The position numbers and the translations under genes are program-made. The notes under the pieces are model-generated. The model made no database searches and was not told the origin of the DNA. It worked only from the letters and a program-made list of their open reading frames with translations. This document shows positions 55,872-64,000 of a stretch of DNA of 64,000 bases, piece by piece; within the stretch, counting starts at the first letter, position 1; each line of letters begins with the position of its first letter. The DNA is from an uncultured Collinsella sp. (GTDB taxonomy: Bacteria > Actinomycetota > Coriobacteriia > Coriobacteriales > Coriobacteriaceae): contig USLK01000001.1 in the NCBI GenBank assembly GCA_900555555.1, positions 89,368 through 153,367 of the forward strand. Direction: 5' to 3'.

Positions 55872-56381
55872 CTATTGGCTATCCCGATCTTCGAGGGTGT
55901 CGGAGACGGCGTCGTTCGCATCCCCCGCGCCGAACAAGGAGCCTAAAATCCAATTCGCCAAGGCGCAGAACGCGGGAACCCACATGGGGGCGATAAGACC
56001 CCAGAGAAGCGCCGGCCCCTTGTCGGGCAAGGACAGCACGAGCAGATACAAAAATCCGAATGTGACCAAGACACCCCGCGGGATTCCGCCCGCACGCCAC
56101 GACGAGCGAATGAACAGAACGAGGCGCCATGTTAGAAAGAGGTAAGAGCCCGCCATCGCGGTGATGAACCCCGCGAAGAACAAGGCGAAGCCGAAGCCGT
56201 CCTCGGCCACCATGGTGAGCGAGGTGCCATACTCACCGCTACCCGGTTGGAATGTCCACCACAGGCACACGGCGAAAATCGATGCGACCGAAAACGCCCC
56301 GAGCAGGCAGCCGATTCGCGGCCCCCTCTTGCGCATACGTGCGCCGAGTCGCATATCGAAACCCGTGGGCACCACGGCCAT
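55872..56381 (-). CDS. Integral membrane protein, function unknown
   Basis: A 169-residue protein with a basic N terminus and about four membrane spans (roughly 24-44, 60-85, 105-117, 125-150), ending in a short acidic tail. I do not recognise the family, and it is not similar to the membrane protein at 986. The ATG at 56379-56381 follows AGGAG. It starts 34 bp after galU in the same direction and may be co-transcribed with it. Confidence 0.75.
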   Translation of the reverse strand: MAVVPTGFDMRLGARMRKRGPRIGCLLGAFSVASIFAVCLWWTFQPGSGEYGTSLTMVAEDGFGFALFFAGFITAMAGSYLFLTWRLVLFIRSSWRAGGIPRGVLVTFGFLYLLVLSLPDKGPALLWGLIAPMWVPAFCALANWILGSLFGAGDANDAVSDTLEDRDSQ

Positions 56382-56415
56382 GGCGGTCTCCTATTCTGCC
56401 AAGCGAAGGATCGAT

Positions 56416-57321
56416 CTAGCGCACAAGCCCGCCGCGCTCGTCGATGGCGGCCCAGAAGGCGTCGCGCAGCTCGGGGTCGGCCGCGGCCATGAGGGCGTTG
56501 GTGGCGATCCAGCCGGACGGGGTGCCCGTGTCGTAGCCGGACAGCGGGTCGATGACCACGGCGTACATGGCCTCGCGGTCGAGCGAGCGGGCCATGGCGT
56601 CGGTGAGCTGGACCTCGCCGCCCTTGCCGGGCTGCTGGTCGGCCAGCAGGTTCATGACGAGCGGGCTGAGCAGGTAACGGCCAACGATATAGAGGTTGGA
56701 CGGGGCCGCCTCGGGGGCGGGCTTCTCCACCAGGCCGCCGATGCGCCACACGGCGCCCGCGCCGGTGTCCTCCGCGCCCTCGTAGCCCTCGAGCGTGCCC
56801 ACGCGCTCGCCGGCGATGACGCCGTAGCGGTCGACGTCGGACGGGTCGCACGGCGCGACGGCGATCACCGATGCGCCGCCGTGGGCGCGGGAGACCTCGA
56901 GCATCTTGTCGCAGATATCCTTGTTGGGGACCACGTAGTCGCCCAGCAGGACCAGGAAGGGCTCATCGCCGCAGGCGTCTGCCGCGGAGCGGATGGCGTG
57001 GCCCAGGCCCTTGGGCTCGTACTGGTAGCGGAAGTCCACGGGCATGGAGCCCGCGTCGGCCACCATGTCGGCGTACTTGTCCTTGCCGCGCTCGCGCAGC
57101 AGCATCTCCAGCGAGCGGTCGTGCTGGAAGAACGACAGCAACTCGGGCTTGCCCGGCGAGGTGACGATGATGGCGCCGTCCACCTCCTCGGGGTCGAGCG
57201 CCTCCTCCACCACGTACTGGATGACCGGCTTGGAGAGCACCGGGAGCATCTCCTTGGGGGTCACCTTGGTGGCGGGCAGAAAGCGGGTGCCCAGGCCGGC
57301 TGCGGGAATGATCGCCTTCAT
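56416..57321 (-). CDS. galU: UTP-glucose-1-phosphate uridylyltransferase
   Basis: Makes UDP-glucose for wall and membrane glycans. The 301-residue enzyme has the nucleotidyltransferase start AIIPAAGLGTRFLPATK, with the uridylyl-binding lysine in VTPKEMLPV and QYEPKGLGHAI. The start at 57319-57321 follows AAAGGA. UDP-glucose could feed the GtrB-like transferase at 6969. A -10-like TATACT lies at 57376-57381. Confidence 0.96.
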   Translation of the reverse strand: MKAIIPAAGLGTRFLPATKVTPKEMLPVLSKPVIQYVVEEALDPEEVDGAIIVTSPGKPELLSFFQHDRSLEMLLRERGKDKYADMVADAGSMPVDFRYQYEPKGLGHAIRSAADACGDEPFLVLLGDYVVPNKDICDKMLEVSRAHGGASVIAVAPCDPSDVDRYGVIAGERVGTLEGYEGAEDTGAGAVWRIGGLVEKPAPEAAPSNLYIVGRYLLSPLVMNLLADQQPGKGGEVQLTDAMARSLDREAMYAVVIDPLSGYDTGTPSGWIATNALMAAADPELRDAFWAAIDERGGLVR

Positions 57322-57403
57322 TGCGTATGTCCTTTCCGCGCCCGCAGGCGCGATTCCGCGAGAACAAGTCGCTGGAGTATAAACAGATTTCATAACTTTA
57401 GCG

Positions 57404-57434
57404 AAGAAAACCCCCGGGCGGTACCCCCCGGGGC
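57404..57434 (-). terminator. Rho-independent terminator of tex
   Basis: A stem CCCCGGG (57412-57418) / CCCGGGG (57427-57433) on the minus strand followed by TTTTCTTCG, about 55 bp after the tex stop. Confidence 0.8.
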
Positions 57435-57488
57435 AATCTTCGGCGCTACTTCATTTGTTAACGTACCCAGGGCACCTGTCCCCGAGCG

Positions 57489-59891
57489 CTATCGCCCTTC
57501 GACCATGCTGAGCGAGATCTTGCCGCGCGCCTTGTCCACGCCGGTGACCCACACCTTTACGGTGTCCCCCACCGTCACCACGTCGCTGGGGTGCTGCACA
57601 AAGCGCTTGGCCATCTTGGAGATGTGGACCAGGCCATCCTGGTGCACGCCCACATCGACGAACGCGCCGAAATCGACCACGTTGCGCACGGTGCCGGTGA
57701 GCTCCATGCCCACCTCAAGGTCGTCGATGGAGCGAGCGCCCGCCGAGAACACGACCTCGGGGGCATCGTCGCGCGGGTCGCGGCCGGGCTTCTCCAGCTC
57801 ATCGACGATGTCGTGGAGGGTGAGCACGCCGCAGCCCAACTCGTCGGCCAGGGGCGCCAGACGACCGAGCTTGGCACCGATCCCGGGCACGCCGCCGTTC
57901 TTCAGCGCGGCCGCGTCCACTCCCGCGCGCTCGAGCAGGGCCTCGGCCACCGGATAGCTCTCGGGGTGCACGCTCGTGGCGTCCAGCGGGTTCTTGCCGC
58001 CGGATATACGCAAGAAGCCCGCGCAGTTGCAGTACGCCTTGGGCCCGAGCTTGGGCACCTTCTTGAGCTGCCGGCGGTCGGTGAACGCACCGTTCTCCTC
58101 GCGATACGCCACGATGTTCTTGGCCACCGCGGGCGTGATGCCCGACACATAGCTCAAAAGGCTCGCGCTGGCGGTGTTCACGTCGACGCCCACGCGGTTC
58201 ACCACGTCCTCAACCACGTTGCCCAGCGCATGGGCGAGCTCCTTTTGATCGAGGTCATGCTGGTACTGGCCCACGCCGATGGACTGGGGCGGGATCTTAA
58301 CGAGCTCCGCCAAGGGGTCTTGCAGCCGGCGGCCCAGGCTCATGGCCCCACGCGTGGTCACGTCGAGGTCGGGGTACTCCTCACTCGCCAGCTTGGAGGC
58401 CGAGTACACCGATGCGCCGGCCTCGTTCACGATGGTGTAGCGCAGGTCGGGAGCGCTCTCGGAGATGAACTCGGACACCACGTCCTCGGTCTCGCGGCTG
58501 GCCGTGCCGTTGCCGATCACGATGGTGTTGATGCGGTACTTCTTGGTCATGCGCGCCAGCTCGCGCTTGGTCCCCGCAACATCGCGACGCGGCGGCGTGG
58601 GGTACAGAATCGTGTGGTCGAGCAGCGTTCCGTATTCGTCCAGCACCGCCACCTTGCAGCCGGCGCGGTAGCCCGGGTCGAGCGCGATCACGCGGGCACC
58701 GCGCACGGGGCGCTGCAGCAGCAGACCCTCGGTGTTTTTGGCGAAGACCTTGATGGCATCCATTTGGGCGCGAACCGTGAGGTCAACGCGCAAGTCGCGC
58801 TCGAGCGAAGGGGCCATGAGCCGCTTGTAGCTGTCGGCGATCGCCGCCTCGAGCTCATCGGAAAACGGTCCGCGCCTGCGCGGGTAGCGGTCCTGCAGGT
58901 GCCGCGTTGCCAGGTCGGCATCGATGGCCACGCGAACGCGCAGCTTTCCCTCGCGCTCGCCTCGATCGATCGCCAAGATGCGGTGGTTGGGAATCTTGCG
59001 GGCGGGCTCGTCGAACGCGTAGTAGGGCTCGTAGGGGGTCTTCTCGTCCGCGTCCACGGCCTCGGACGCGATGGCGCCGTTCGCCCTCGTGTACGCACGC
59101 ATGTCGGCCACGTTCTCGGCGTCCTCGGCCACCGCTTCGGCCACGATGTCGCGCGCGCCGGCCAGGGCCTCGGCGGCCGTGGCGTAGCCTGCTTCGGCAT
59201 TGAGATAGCCCGCGGCCACATCCAGCGGCGCGTCGGACCGGGCGGGCTGCATGAGGATGAGGTTGGCCAGCGGTTCCAGGCCCGCATCGCGTGCCTTGGA
59301 TGCCCGCGTGGCACGCTTCTTGCGATAGGGCTTGTACAGGTCCTCGACGCGCTGCAGCACCGTGGCGTTTTGGATCTCGTCGCGCAGCTCGGCGGTCAGC
59401 TTGCCCTGCGCCTCGATGAGGGTGAGGACGATCTGCTTGCGGTTTTCAAGATTGCGCAGGTAGGACAGGCGCTCATCGAGGGTGCGCAGGGCGACATCGT
59501 CCATGCCGCCCGTGGCTTCCTTGCGGTAGCGGGCGATGAAGGGGATGGTGTTGCCCTCGTCGATAAGCGCCACGACGGCGTCGACCACGGACGGGCGCAC
59601 CTTGAGCTCATCGGCAAGGAGCTTGACGATGCGCGCGCGAACGGCCTGCTCGTCCTCGGGCATGTACTGGATGGCGTTGGGGACCGCCGCGGGGGCATCT
59701 GGCGCGGCCGGCTCCGTTGCCGCCGGGGCATCCGCCGCAGCGGCTGCCGAAGCGCCCGCCGGCGTCGGCGTCGGCGCCGCCGCCGTCTCCGCAGTCGCCG
59801 CGCGTCCCGCATTCGAGGGGTTGAGCGCCGCGACCATGTTCATGATCGCCGCAACGTCCGTGGGCGCCGAATCGTTGTGCATATCCGCCAT
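57489..59891 (-). CDS. tex: Tex-family RNA-binding transcription accessory protein
   Basis: An 800-residue protein with the Tex layout: N-terminal helical domain, a YqgF/RuvX-like domain (VIALDPGYRAGCKVAVLD, about 395-520), helix-hairpin-helix repeats (about 580-660) and a C-terminal S1 RNA-binding domain (about 715-797, GTVRNVVDFGAFVDVG). It acts on RNA in transcription and stress, but the exact role is not settled. The first 75 residues are an unusual Ala/Pro-rich extension. The start follows AAGGAG. It lies between prfC and galU. Confidence 0.95.
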   Translation of the reverse strand: MADMHNDSAPTDVAAIMNMVAALNPSNAGRAATAETAAAPTPTPAGASAAAAADAPAATEPAAPDAPAAVPNAIQYMPEDEQAVRARIVKLLADELKVRPSVVDAVVALIDEGNTIPFIARYRKEATGGMDDVALRTLDERLSYLRNLENRKQIVLTLIEAQGKLTAELRDEIQNATVLQRVEDLYKPYRKKRATRASKARDAGLEPLANLILMQPARSDAPLDVAAGYLNAEAGYATAAEALAGARDIVAEAVAEDAENVADMRAYTRANGAIASEAVDADEKTPYEPYYAFDEPARKIPNHRILAIDRGEREGKLRVRVAIDADLATRHLQDRYPRRRGPFSDELEAAIADSYKRLMAPSLERDLRVDLTVRAQMDAIKVFAKNTEGLLLQRPVRGARVIALDPGYRAGCKVAVLDEYGTLLDHTILYPTPPRRDVAGTKRELARMTKKYRINTIVIGNGTASRETEDVVSEFISESAPDLRYTIVNEAGASVYSASKLASEEYPDLDVTTRGAMSLGRRLQDPLAELVKIPPQSIGVGQYQHDLDQKELAHALGNVVEDVVNRVGVDVNTASASLLSYVSGITPAVAKNIVAYREENGAFTDRRQLKKVPKLGPKAYCNCAGFLRISGGKNPLDATSVHPESYPVAEALLERAGVDAAALKNGGVPGIGAKLGRLAPLADELGCGVLTLHDIVDELEKPGRDPRDDAPEVVFSAGARSIDDLEVGMELTGTVRNVVDFGAFVDVGVHQDGLVHISKMAKRFVQHPSDVVTVGDTVKVWVTGVDKARGKISLSMVEGR

Positions 59892-59954
59892 AAACGAAGC
59901 TCCTTTTCATACAGACAGGTCATTCATCGTACCCGAGCAACCGGCCGTCCAAAC

Positions 59955-59986
59955 AAAAAAACGGCGGAGGTCCAACGCCTCCGCCG
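59955..59986 (-). terminator. Rho-independent terminator of prfC
   Basis: A 9-bp stem CGGCGGAGG (59962-59970) / CCTCCGCCG (59978-59986), with T7 following on the minus strand. Confidence 0.95.
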
Positions 59987-60006
59987 CATCGACGCATGCC
60001 CCGTGC

Positions 60007-61620
60007 CTAGAACTCGACGTTGCCGAACTCCGACAGCTTGAGGTCGGGGTTGTGCTCCACCGCCCAGTTGATATTCCAGGGGCTCGTGAACAGCAGCAGC
60101 TTGCCACCGCGCATGTCCTCCACGCGGCACGTGTCGCGCGTGAGGCTCAGCTTGGGGATGTCGATCGTCCCAGGCTCGTTCGTAATCCAGCGTAGATTGG
60201 TGAACGGAAGCGGCTGGCGGCGCACCTCCACGTGGTACTCGCTCTTGAGTCGCTGCTCGAGTACCTCGAACTGCAGCACGCCCACAACGCCCACGATCAC
60301 GCTCTCCATGCCGGCACCGAGCTCGCGGAAGATCTGGATCGCGCCCTCCTGGGCCAGCTGCTCCATGCCCTTCACGAACTGCTTGCGCTTGAGCGTGTCC
60401 ACCTGCGTAACGCGTGCGAAATGCTCCGGCGCGAACGTGGGGATGCCGGCAAACTGCACGTGCTGCTTGCCGGTGCAGATGGTGTCGCCGATGGAGAATA
60501 TGCCCGGGTCGAACAGGCCCACGATATCGCCCGCGTACGCCTCGTCCACGATGGCGCGGTCGTCGGCCATCATCGAGGTGCCCGTGGCGAGCTTGATCTT
60601 GCGGCCGCCCTGCACATGGTAGGCCTCCATGCCGCGTTCGAACTTACCCGAGCAGATGCGCACGAAGGCGATGCGGTCGCGATGGTTCTTATCCATGTTG
60701 GCCTGGATCTTGAACACGAAGCCCGAGAAGTCCTTGCGCGTGGGCTCGACCGGCTCGCCCGTGAGCGCATCGATATGCGCGTTGGGGCCGGGGGCCAGGC
60801 GCAGGAAGTCGCGCAGGAACGGCTCGACGCCGAAGTTGGTGAGCGCGGAGCCGAAGAAGACCGGCGAGAGCTTGCCCGTGTGGACGGCATCCAGGTCGAA
60901 CTCGTTGTCCGCGCCGTCGAGCAGCTCGATGTCGTCCATCAGAATGTGATGGTTCTCCTCGCCGATCAGCTCATCCAGCGCGGCGTCGCCCAGCTCGGCC
61001 TCGATCTCGTCGACCTTTTTGGTGCCGTTGGCGCGGCCGTCGCCCTCGAACGCCAGCACGTGGCGGCTCGCGCGGTCGAACACGCCGCGGAAGTTGCGGC
61101 CGCAGCCGATCGGCCAGTTCATGGGGTACGTGCCGATACCCAGCACGTTCTCGATCTCCTCCATGAGGTCGAACGGGTCGCGCGCCTCGTGGTCGAGCTT
61201 GTTCACGAACGTGAAGATGGGGATGTGGCGCAGGGTGCAGACCTTGAAGAGCTTCTTGGTCTGGGCCTCGACGCCCTTTGCGGCGTCGATGACCATGACG
61301 GCGGCGTCGGCGGCCATGAGCGTACGGTAGGTGTCCTCGGAGAAGTCCTGGTGCCCCGGGGTGTCGAGGATGTTGACGCAGCAGCCGTTGTAGGTGAACT
61401 GCATGACCGAGGAGGTGACGGAGATGCCGCGCTGCTTCTCGATATCCATCCAGTCGGAGACGGCGTGGCGGCTCGACGCCTTGCCCTTGACGGAGCCGGC
61501 GGTCTGGATGTTGCCGGTGTACAGCAGCAGCTTCTCGGTAAGGGTGGTCTTGCCCGCGTCGGGGTGAGAAATGATGGCGAACGTGCGCCGTGATGAGATC
61601 TGGTCCTCAAGGGATGCCAT
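60007..61620 (-). CDS. prfC: Peptide chain release factor 3
   Basis: A GTPase that recycles RF1/RF2 after termination. The 537 residues carry G1 SHPDAGKTTLTEK, G3 DTPGHQDF and G4 NKLDHE. Domain III ends near LLLFTSPWNINWA. The start is the ATG at 61618-61620 (MASLEDQ), 9 nt after AGGAG; an in-frame ATG 9 bp upstream lies directly on the Shine-Dalgarno and is rejected. Confidence 0.97.
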   Translation of the reverse strand: MASLEDQISSRRTFAIISHPDAGKTTLTEKLLLYTGNIQTAGSVKGKASSRHAVSDWMDIEKQRGISVTSSVMQFTYNGCCVNILDTPGHQDFSEDTYRTLMAADAAVMVIDAAKGVEAQTKKLFKVCTLRHIPIFTFVNKLDHEARDPFDLMEEIENVLGIGTYPMNWPIGCGRNFRGVFDRASRHVLAFEGDGRANGTKKVDEIEAELGDAALDELIGEENHHILMDDIELLDGADNEFDLDAVHTGKLSPVFFGSALTNFGVEPFLRDFLRLAPGPNAHIDALTGEPVEPTRKDFSGFVFKIQANMDKNHRDRIAFVRICSGKFERGMEAYHVQGGRKIKLATGTSMMADDRAIVDEAYAGDIVGLFDPGIFSIGDTICTGKQHVQFAGIPTFAPEHFARVTQVDTLKRKQFVKGMEQLAQEGAIQIFRELGAGMESVIVGVVGVLQFEVLEQRLKSEYHVEVRRQPLPFTNLRWITNEPGTIDIPKLSLTRDTCRVEDMRGGKLLLFTSPWNINWAVEHNPDLKLSEFGNVEF

Positions 61621-61722
61621 GGAGCGCATCTCCTCTCCCGCCTCGCCGGGCGTCTATCGTAGGTTGAACCTTGCTATTGTAACTATTTCAAAATTGCACG
61701 TACAGGCTGGCGGCACGCGACC

Positions 61723-63384
61723 CTACTCCCCCAACAGCTCCTTCGCATGCGCGATGGCGTCGTCGATGCTGCTGCGGAAATGCTCGCGGCCCACCTGGTC
61801 CACAAAGCCGGCGCGTTCCATGGTGCGCATGGGCTGGTCGTTCACGTGCGAGAAGATGAGCTGGACGCCGCGCTCGCAGCAGTACTCGCGCAGGTCCTCG
61901 AGGGCCTTCATGGCCGAGGAGTCGAGCGAAGGCACGCCGCGCATGCGGATGATGAGGTAGCGCGTGAAGTCCTTCACCGAGATGTCCATGATCTGATCGG
62001 TCATGCCGAAAAACATGGGGCCGTTGACCTCGTACACGCGCACGCTGCGAGGCAGCTCGCGCAGATGCGTGACCTCGGAGTCCTCATCGCAGTAATAACG
62101 CCACCCGCGAACCTCGGTCTCCTCGCTCACCATCTTCATGAAGAGCACCACCGTGATCAGCATGCCCGCGCCGATGGCGGTCACCAGGTCGAACACCACC
62201 GTGAGGCCCAGCGTGGTAAGCATGACGGCGATCGCCCCGCGCGAGGCGGCGGCGCACGCATGGGCCACGTTGCGCCAGCCGGACATGTTGTATGCCACCT
62301 GCAGCAGGATAGCGGCGATGGTGGGCATGGGGATGAGCGCGGCGTAGGGCATGAGGAACACGAGGACGACCAGCAGGACCACCGCGTGCACCATGCCGGA
62401 GACGGGCGTGCGGCCGCCGCTCTTCACGTTGGCGGCCGTGCGCGCGATGGCGCCGGTGGCGGGGATGCCTCCGAACAGGGCCGAGCCGATGTTGCCCATG
62501 CCCTGAGCCACAAGCTCCATATTGGCGCGATGGTGCGACGAGATCATCGAGTCGGCGACCACGCAGGACAGCAGCGATTCGATCGCGGCAAGGATGGCGA
62601 TCGTCACGCCGTTGGGCAACTGGGCGCGCAGGGTGTCGAGCGTGAGCACGGGGATGTGGAGCTCGGGCACGCCGCTCTCAATGGTGTAGAGGTCGCCGAT
62701 GGTGTTCACCTGCAGCCCCAGACCCGAGACCATGAGGACGCCGGCGATAACCGCCACGAGCGAAGCCGGAATGCGCTCGCTCACGCGCGGCCACAGCATG
62801 AGAATGAGCAGGCAAACGCCGCCAACAAGCAGAGCCTGCAGATTGGCGGTGGGCAGGCTCCGCATCACGCAGGCGAGCTTATCCATGGTTTCGATAGGAG
62901 ACGCTCCCGCAGGATACGTTAGGCCCATGAAGTCCTTGAGCTGCCCGATCACGATGGTCACGGCGATGCCCGCGGTAAAGCCGGTCGTGATGGTATGCGG
63001 AACGAAGCGGATAAGGGTACCTAGGCGCAAGACGCCCATAAGGATCAGCAGCATGCCGGCGATAATGGTGGCTGCAAGCAACCCCTCCATACCGCTCGTC
63101 ACCACGATCCCCGCCACGATGGTTGCAAATGCAGCCGTGGGACCCGAAATCTGCACCGGGCTGCCGCCAAATAACGCAATGATAAATCCCGCCACGATCG
63201 CCGTGTACAGTCCCTGCTCGGGCGATACGCCCGAGGCGATGGCGAGCGCGATCGACAGCGGCAGCGCCACGATGGCAACCACGATACCTGCGACGATATC
63301 GCACGGCAGCTGCGTCTTGAGGCGCTCCGGCGACGAATGTTTGACGATGCTGAACAGAATCGGCTTGAGTTTGTCGCGATGCAT
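61723..63384 (-). CDS. SulP-family anion transporter with STAS domain
   Basis: A 553-residue inner-membrane transporter. About 12-14 hydrophobic segments (residues 25-420) carry the SulP signature ALPLSIALAIASGVSPEQGL and the TM3-like GGSPVQISGPTAAF. The C-terminal STAS domain (about 435-550) has LDSSAMKAL, the switch helix region. Members move sulfate, bicarbonate, dicarboxylates or other anions; which one cannot be told. The ATG at 63382-63384 is 11 nt from GGAGGAG. A 13-bp palindrome lies about 100 bp upstream. Confidence 0.92.
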   Translation of the reverse strand: MHRDKLKPILFSIVKHSSPERLKTQLPCDIVAGIVVAIVALPLSIALAIASGVSPEQGLYTAIVAGFIIALFGGSPVQISGPTAAFATIVAGIVVTSGMEGLLAATIIAGMLLILMGVLRLGTLIRFVPHTITTGFTAGIAVTIVIGQLKDFMGLTYPAGASPIETMDKLACVMRSLPTANLQALLVGGVCLLILMLWPRVSERIPASLVAVIAGVLMVSGLGLQVNTIGDLYTIESGVPELHIPVLTLDTLRAQLPNGVTIAILAAIESLLSCVVADSMISSHHRANMELVAQGMGNIGSALFGGIPATGAIARTAANVKSGGRTPVSGMVHAVVLLVVLVFLMPYAALIPMPTIAAILLQVAYNMSGWRNVAHACAAASRGAIAVMLTTLGLTVVFDLVTAIGAGMLITVVLFMKMVSEETEVRGWRYYCDEDSEVTHLRELPRSVRVYEVNGPMFFGMTDQIMDISVKDFTRYLIIRMRGVPSLDSSAMKALEDLREYCCERGVQLIFSHVNDQPMRTMERAGFVDQVGREHFRSSIDDAIAHAKELLGE

Positions 63385-63487
63385 ACGCGGCAGAGCTCCT
63401 CCCTCGCCCCCACGGCGAATCGGCACGGAAAGCACCCGTCCGGCAGCGACTCCGAGCAGGTGCATATTGCATACGTTGTATAAGATT

Positions 63488-63500
63488 GTGCTAATAGCAC
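63488..63500. promoter_or_regulatory. 13-bp perfect palindrome upstream of the SulP gene
   Basis: GTGCTAATAGCAC is a perfect inverted repeat about a central A. It lies close to TATAAA- and TATACA-like boxes, so it may be an operator for the transporter gene. Confidence 0.4.
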
Positions 63501-63688
63501 GACACATTTATACCATATGGACTGCAGGCGGCACGGTACCGCGCCATATTTACCGGCGGAATCGGCGGAGCTACGGGGGCAACATGTTCGCAGGCTGAAC
63601 CAAGAGCGCGAGAACGCCTCGCACGCCGCAATCAAGCAGCGAAAAGATATCCGCTCCGACCATCGAACAAACGTTTTTCCCGCCGCAA

Positions 63689-63882
63689 TGACAAAAGTGA
63701 ACGGTTATGAGTGTTCCGCGGCCCGTATCCCCCGTCTGGACGACAAGTTTTCGGACGATCGACCGCCGATTGGCGGCAAAAGTGGCCGGTGAATCGATCG
63801 GAAGTGCCATTTACTCGACCAAATGAGCCTCAACGAGGGTTTAGAGGGCCGCGAGGGTACTCATAACCGTGTACTTTTGTCA
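63689..63882. repeat. 194-bp intergenic element with inverted terminal repeats (copy 2)
   Basis: It begins TGACAAAAGTGAACGGTTAT and ends ATAACCGTGTACTTTTGTCA. The two ends match as inverted repeats over about 26 bp with few mismatches, and the inner end sequences (CGCGGCCC on both sides) extend the pairing. The interior differs from copy 1 at 47269, but length and ends agree. No gene lies inside. Confidence 0.75.
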
Positions 63883-64000
63883 TCGGGAGTGATAATAAGT
63901 GCAAACCGACCCCCTCTTCATCAACAACCACCCCTGCGATGCATAAGACGATATGAGTTGAACATTGGGAGCCCCTCCCCTTGTAGCTCTATCGTGGGTC

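Larger units (their letters stand above)
63385..64000. other. SulP upstream region and gene-free right end
   Basis: No gene is seen in 616 bp; open frames here are short and lack ribosome sites. It holds the SulP leader and palindrome, then a 194-bp repeat element. The last 118 bp show nothing I recognise, apart from a partial motif ATATGAGTTGAACATT near 63950. Confidence 0.7.

Noticed and set aside
57591..60041. A plus-strand frame open for 816 codons, antisense to tex
   Set aside because: Same codon-bias effect; the product has no domain and tex on the other strand is complete.
63517..63792. Small plus-strand frame (91 codons) at the right end
   Set aside because: No ribosome site, runs through a repeat element, and its composition matches non-coding DNA.

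Overview
The window is high-GC chromosomal DNA from a Gram-positive actinobacterium, most likely Coriobacteriia and probably Collinsella or a close relative. This is inferred from gene content and protein style: a four-cysteine S14, L31 and L17 with long Ala/Lys/Glu tails, a fused ECF ATPase, and the order rpoA-rplQ-ecfA-ecfT-truA. No tRNA, rRNA, CRISPR array or complete insertion sequence was recognised.

Left part (1-17.8 kb), mostly housekeeping: the N-terminal part of secA, a small membrane protein behind a promoter with a perfect inverted repeat, rpmE (L31) with a two-hairpin leader, an ACT-domain protein followed by citrate synthase, a Cof-type HAD phosphatase, adenine deaminase coupled to a GtrB-like glycosyltransferase, tyrS behind a U32-family gene, a class A penicillin-binding protein, argR, and truA-ecfT-ecfA.

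Middle (17.8-46.6 kb): the S10-spc-alpha ribosomal supercluster, read leftward, with rpsL-rpsG-fusA-rpsJ upstream of it. It is broken twice. A Mn-type cation diffusion facilitator lies between rpsJ and rplC. An 8.4-kb accessory segment lies between rplX and rplE. That segment holds a remnant type VII (LXG-like) effector locus (DUF4176 protein, small helical WXG-like protein, LXG-like protein with no toxin domain), an ORC/CDC6-like ATPase, a large U32 protein, an RluA-type pseudouridine synthase and a MocA-type oxidoreductase. Terminators after rpsJ and rplX, and new promoters before rplC and rplE, indicate that the cluster is transcribed as separate units.

Right part (46.6-64 kb): a small FeMo-cofactor-domain protein facing the other way, rpoC and rpoB, a small membrane protein, galU, tex, prfC and a SulP anion transporter with a STAS domain.

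The points most worth a second look are: Arg at S12 position 88, the site of classic streptomycin-resistance changes; a replaced fork-loop-2 segment in RpoB beside the rifampicin site; an RpoA-CTD-like helix-hairpin-helix domain near the end of RpoC; the LXG remnant inside the ribosomal cluster; and two intergenic elements of 194 bp each, bounded by the same inverted repeats.
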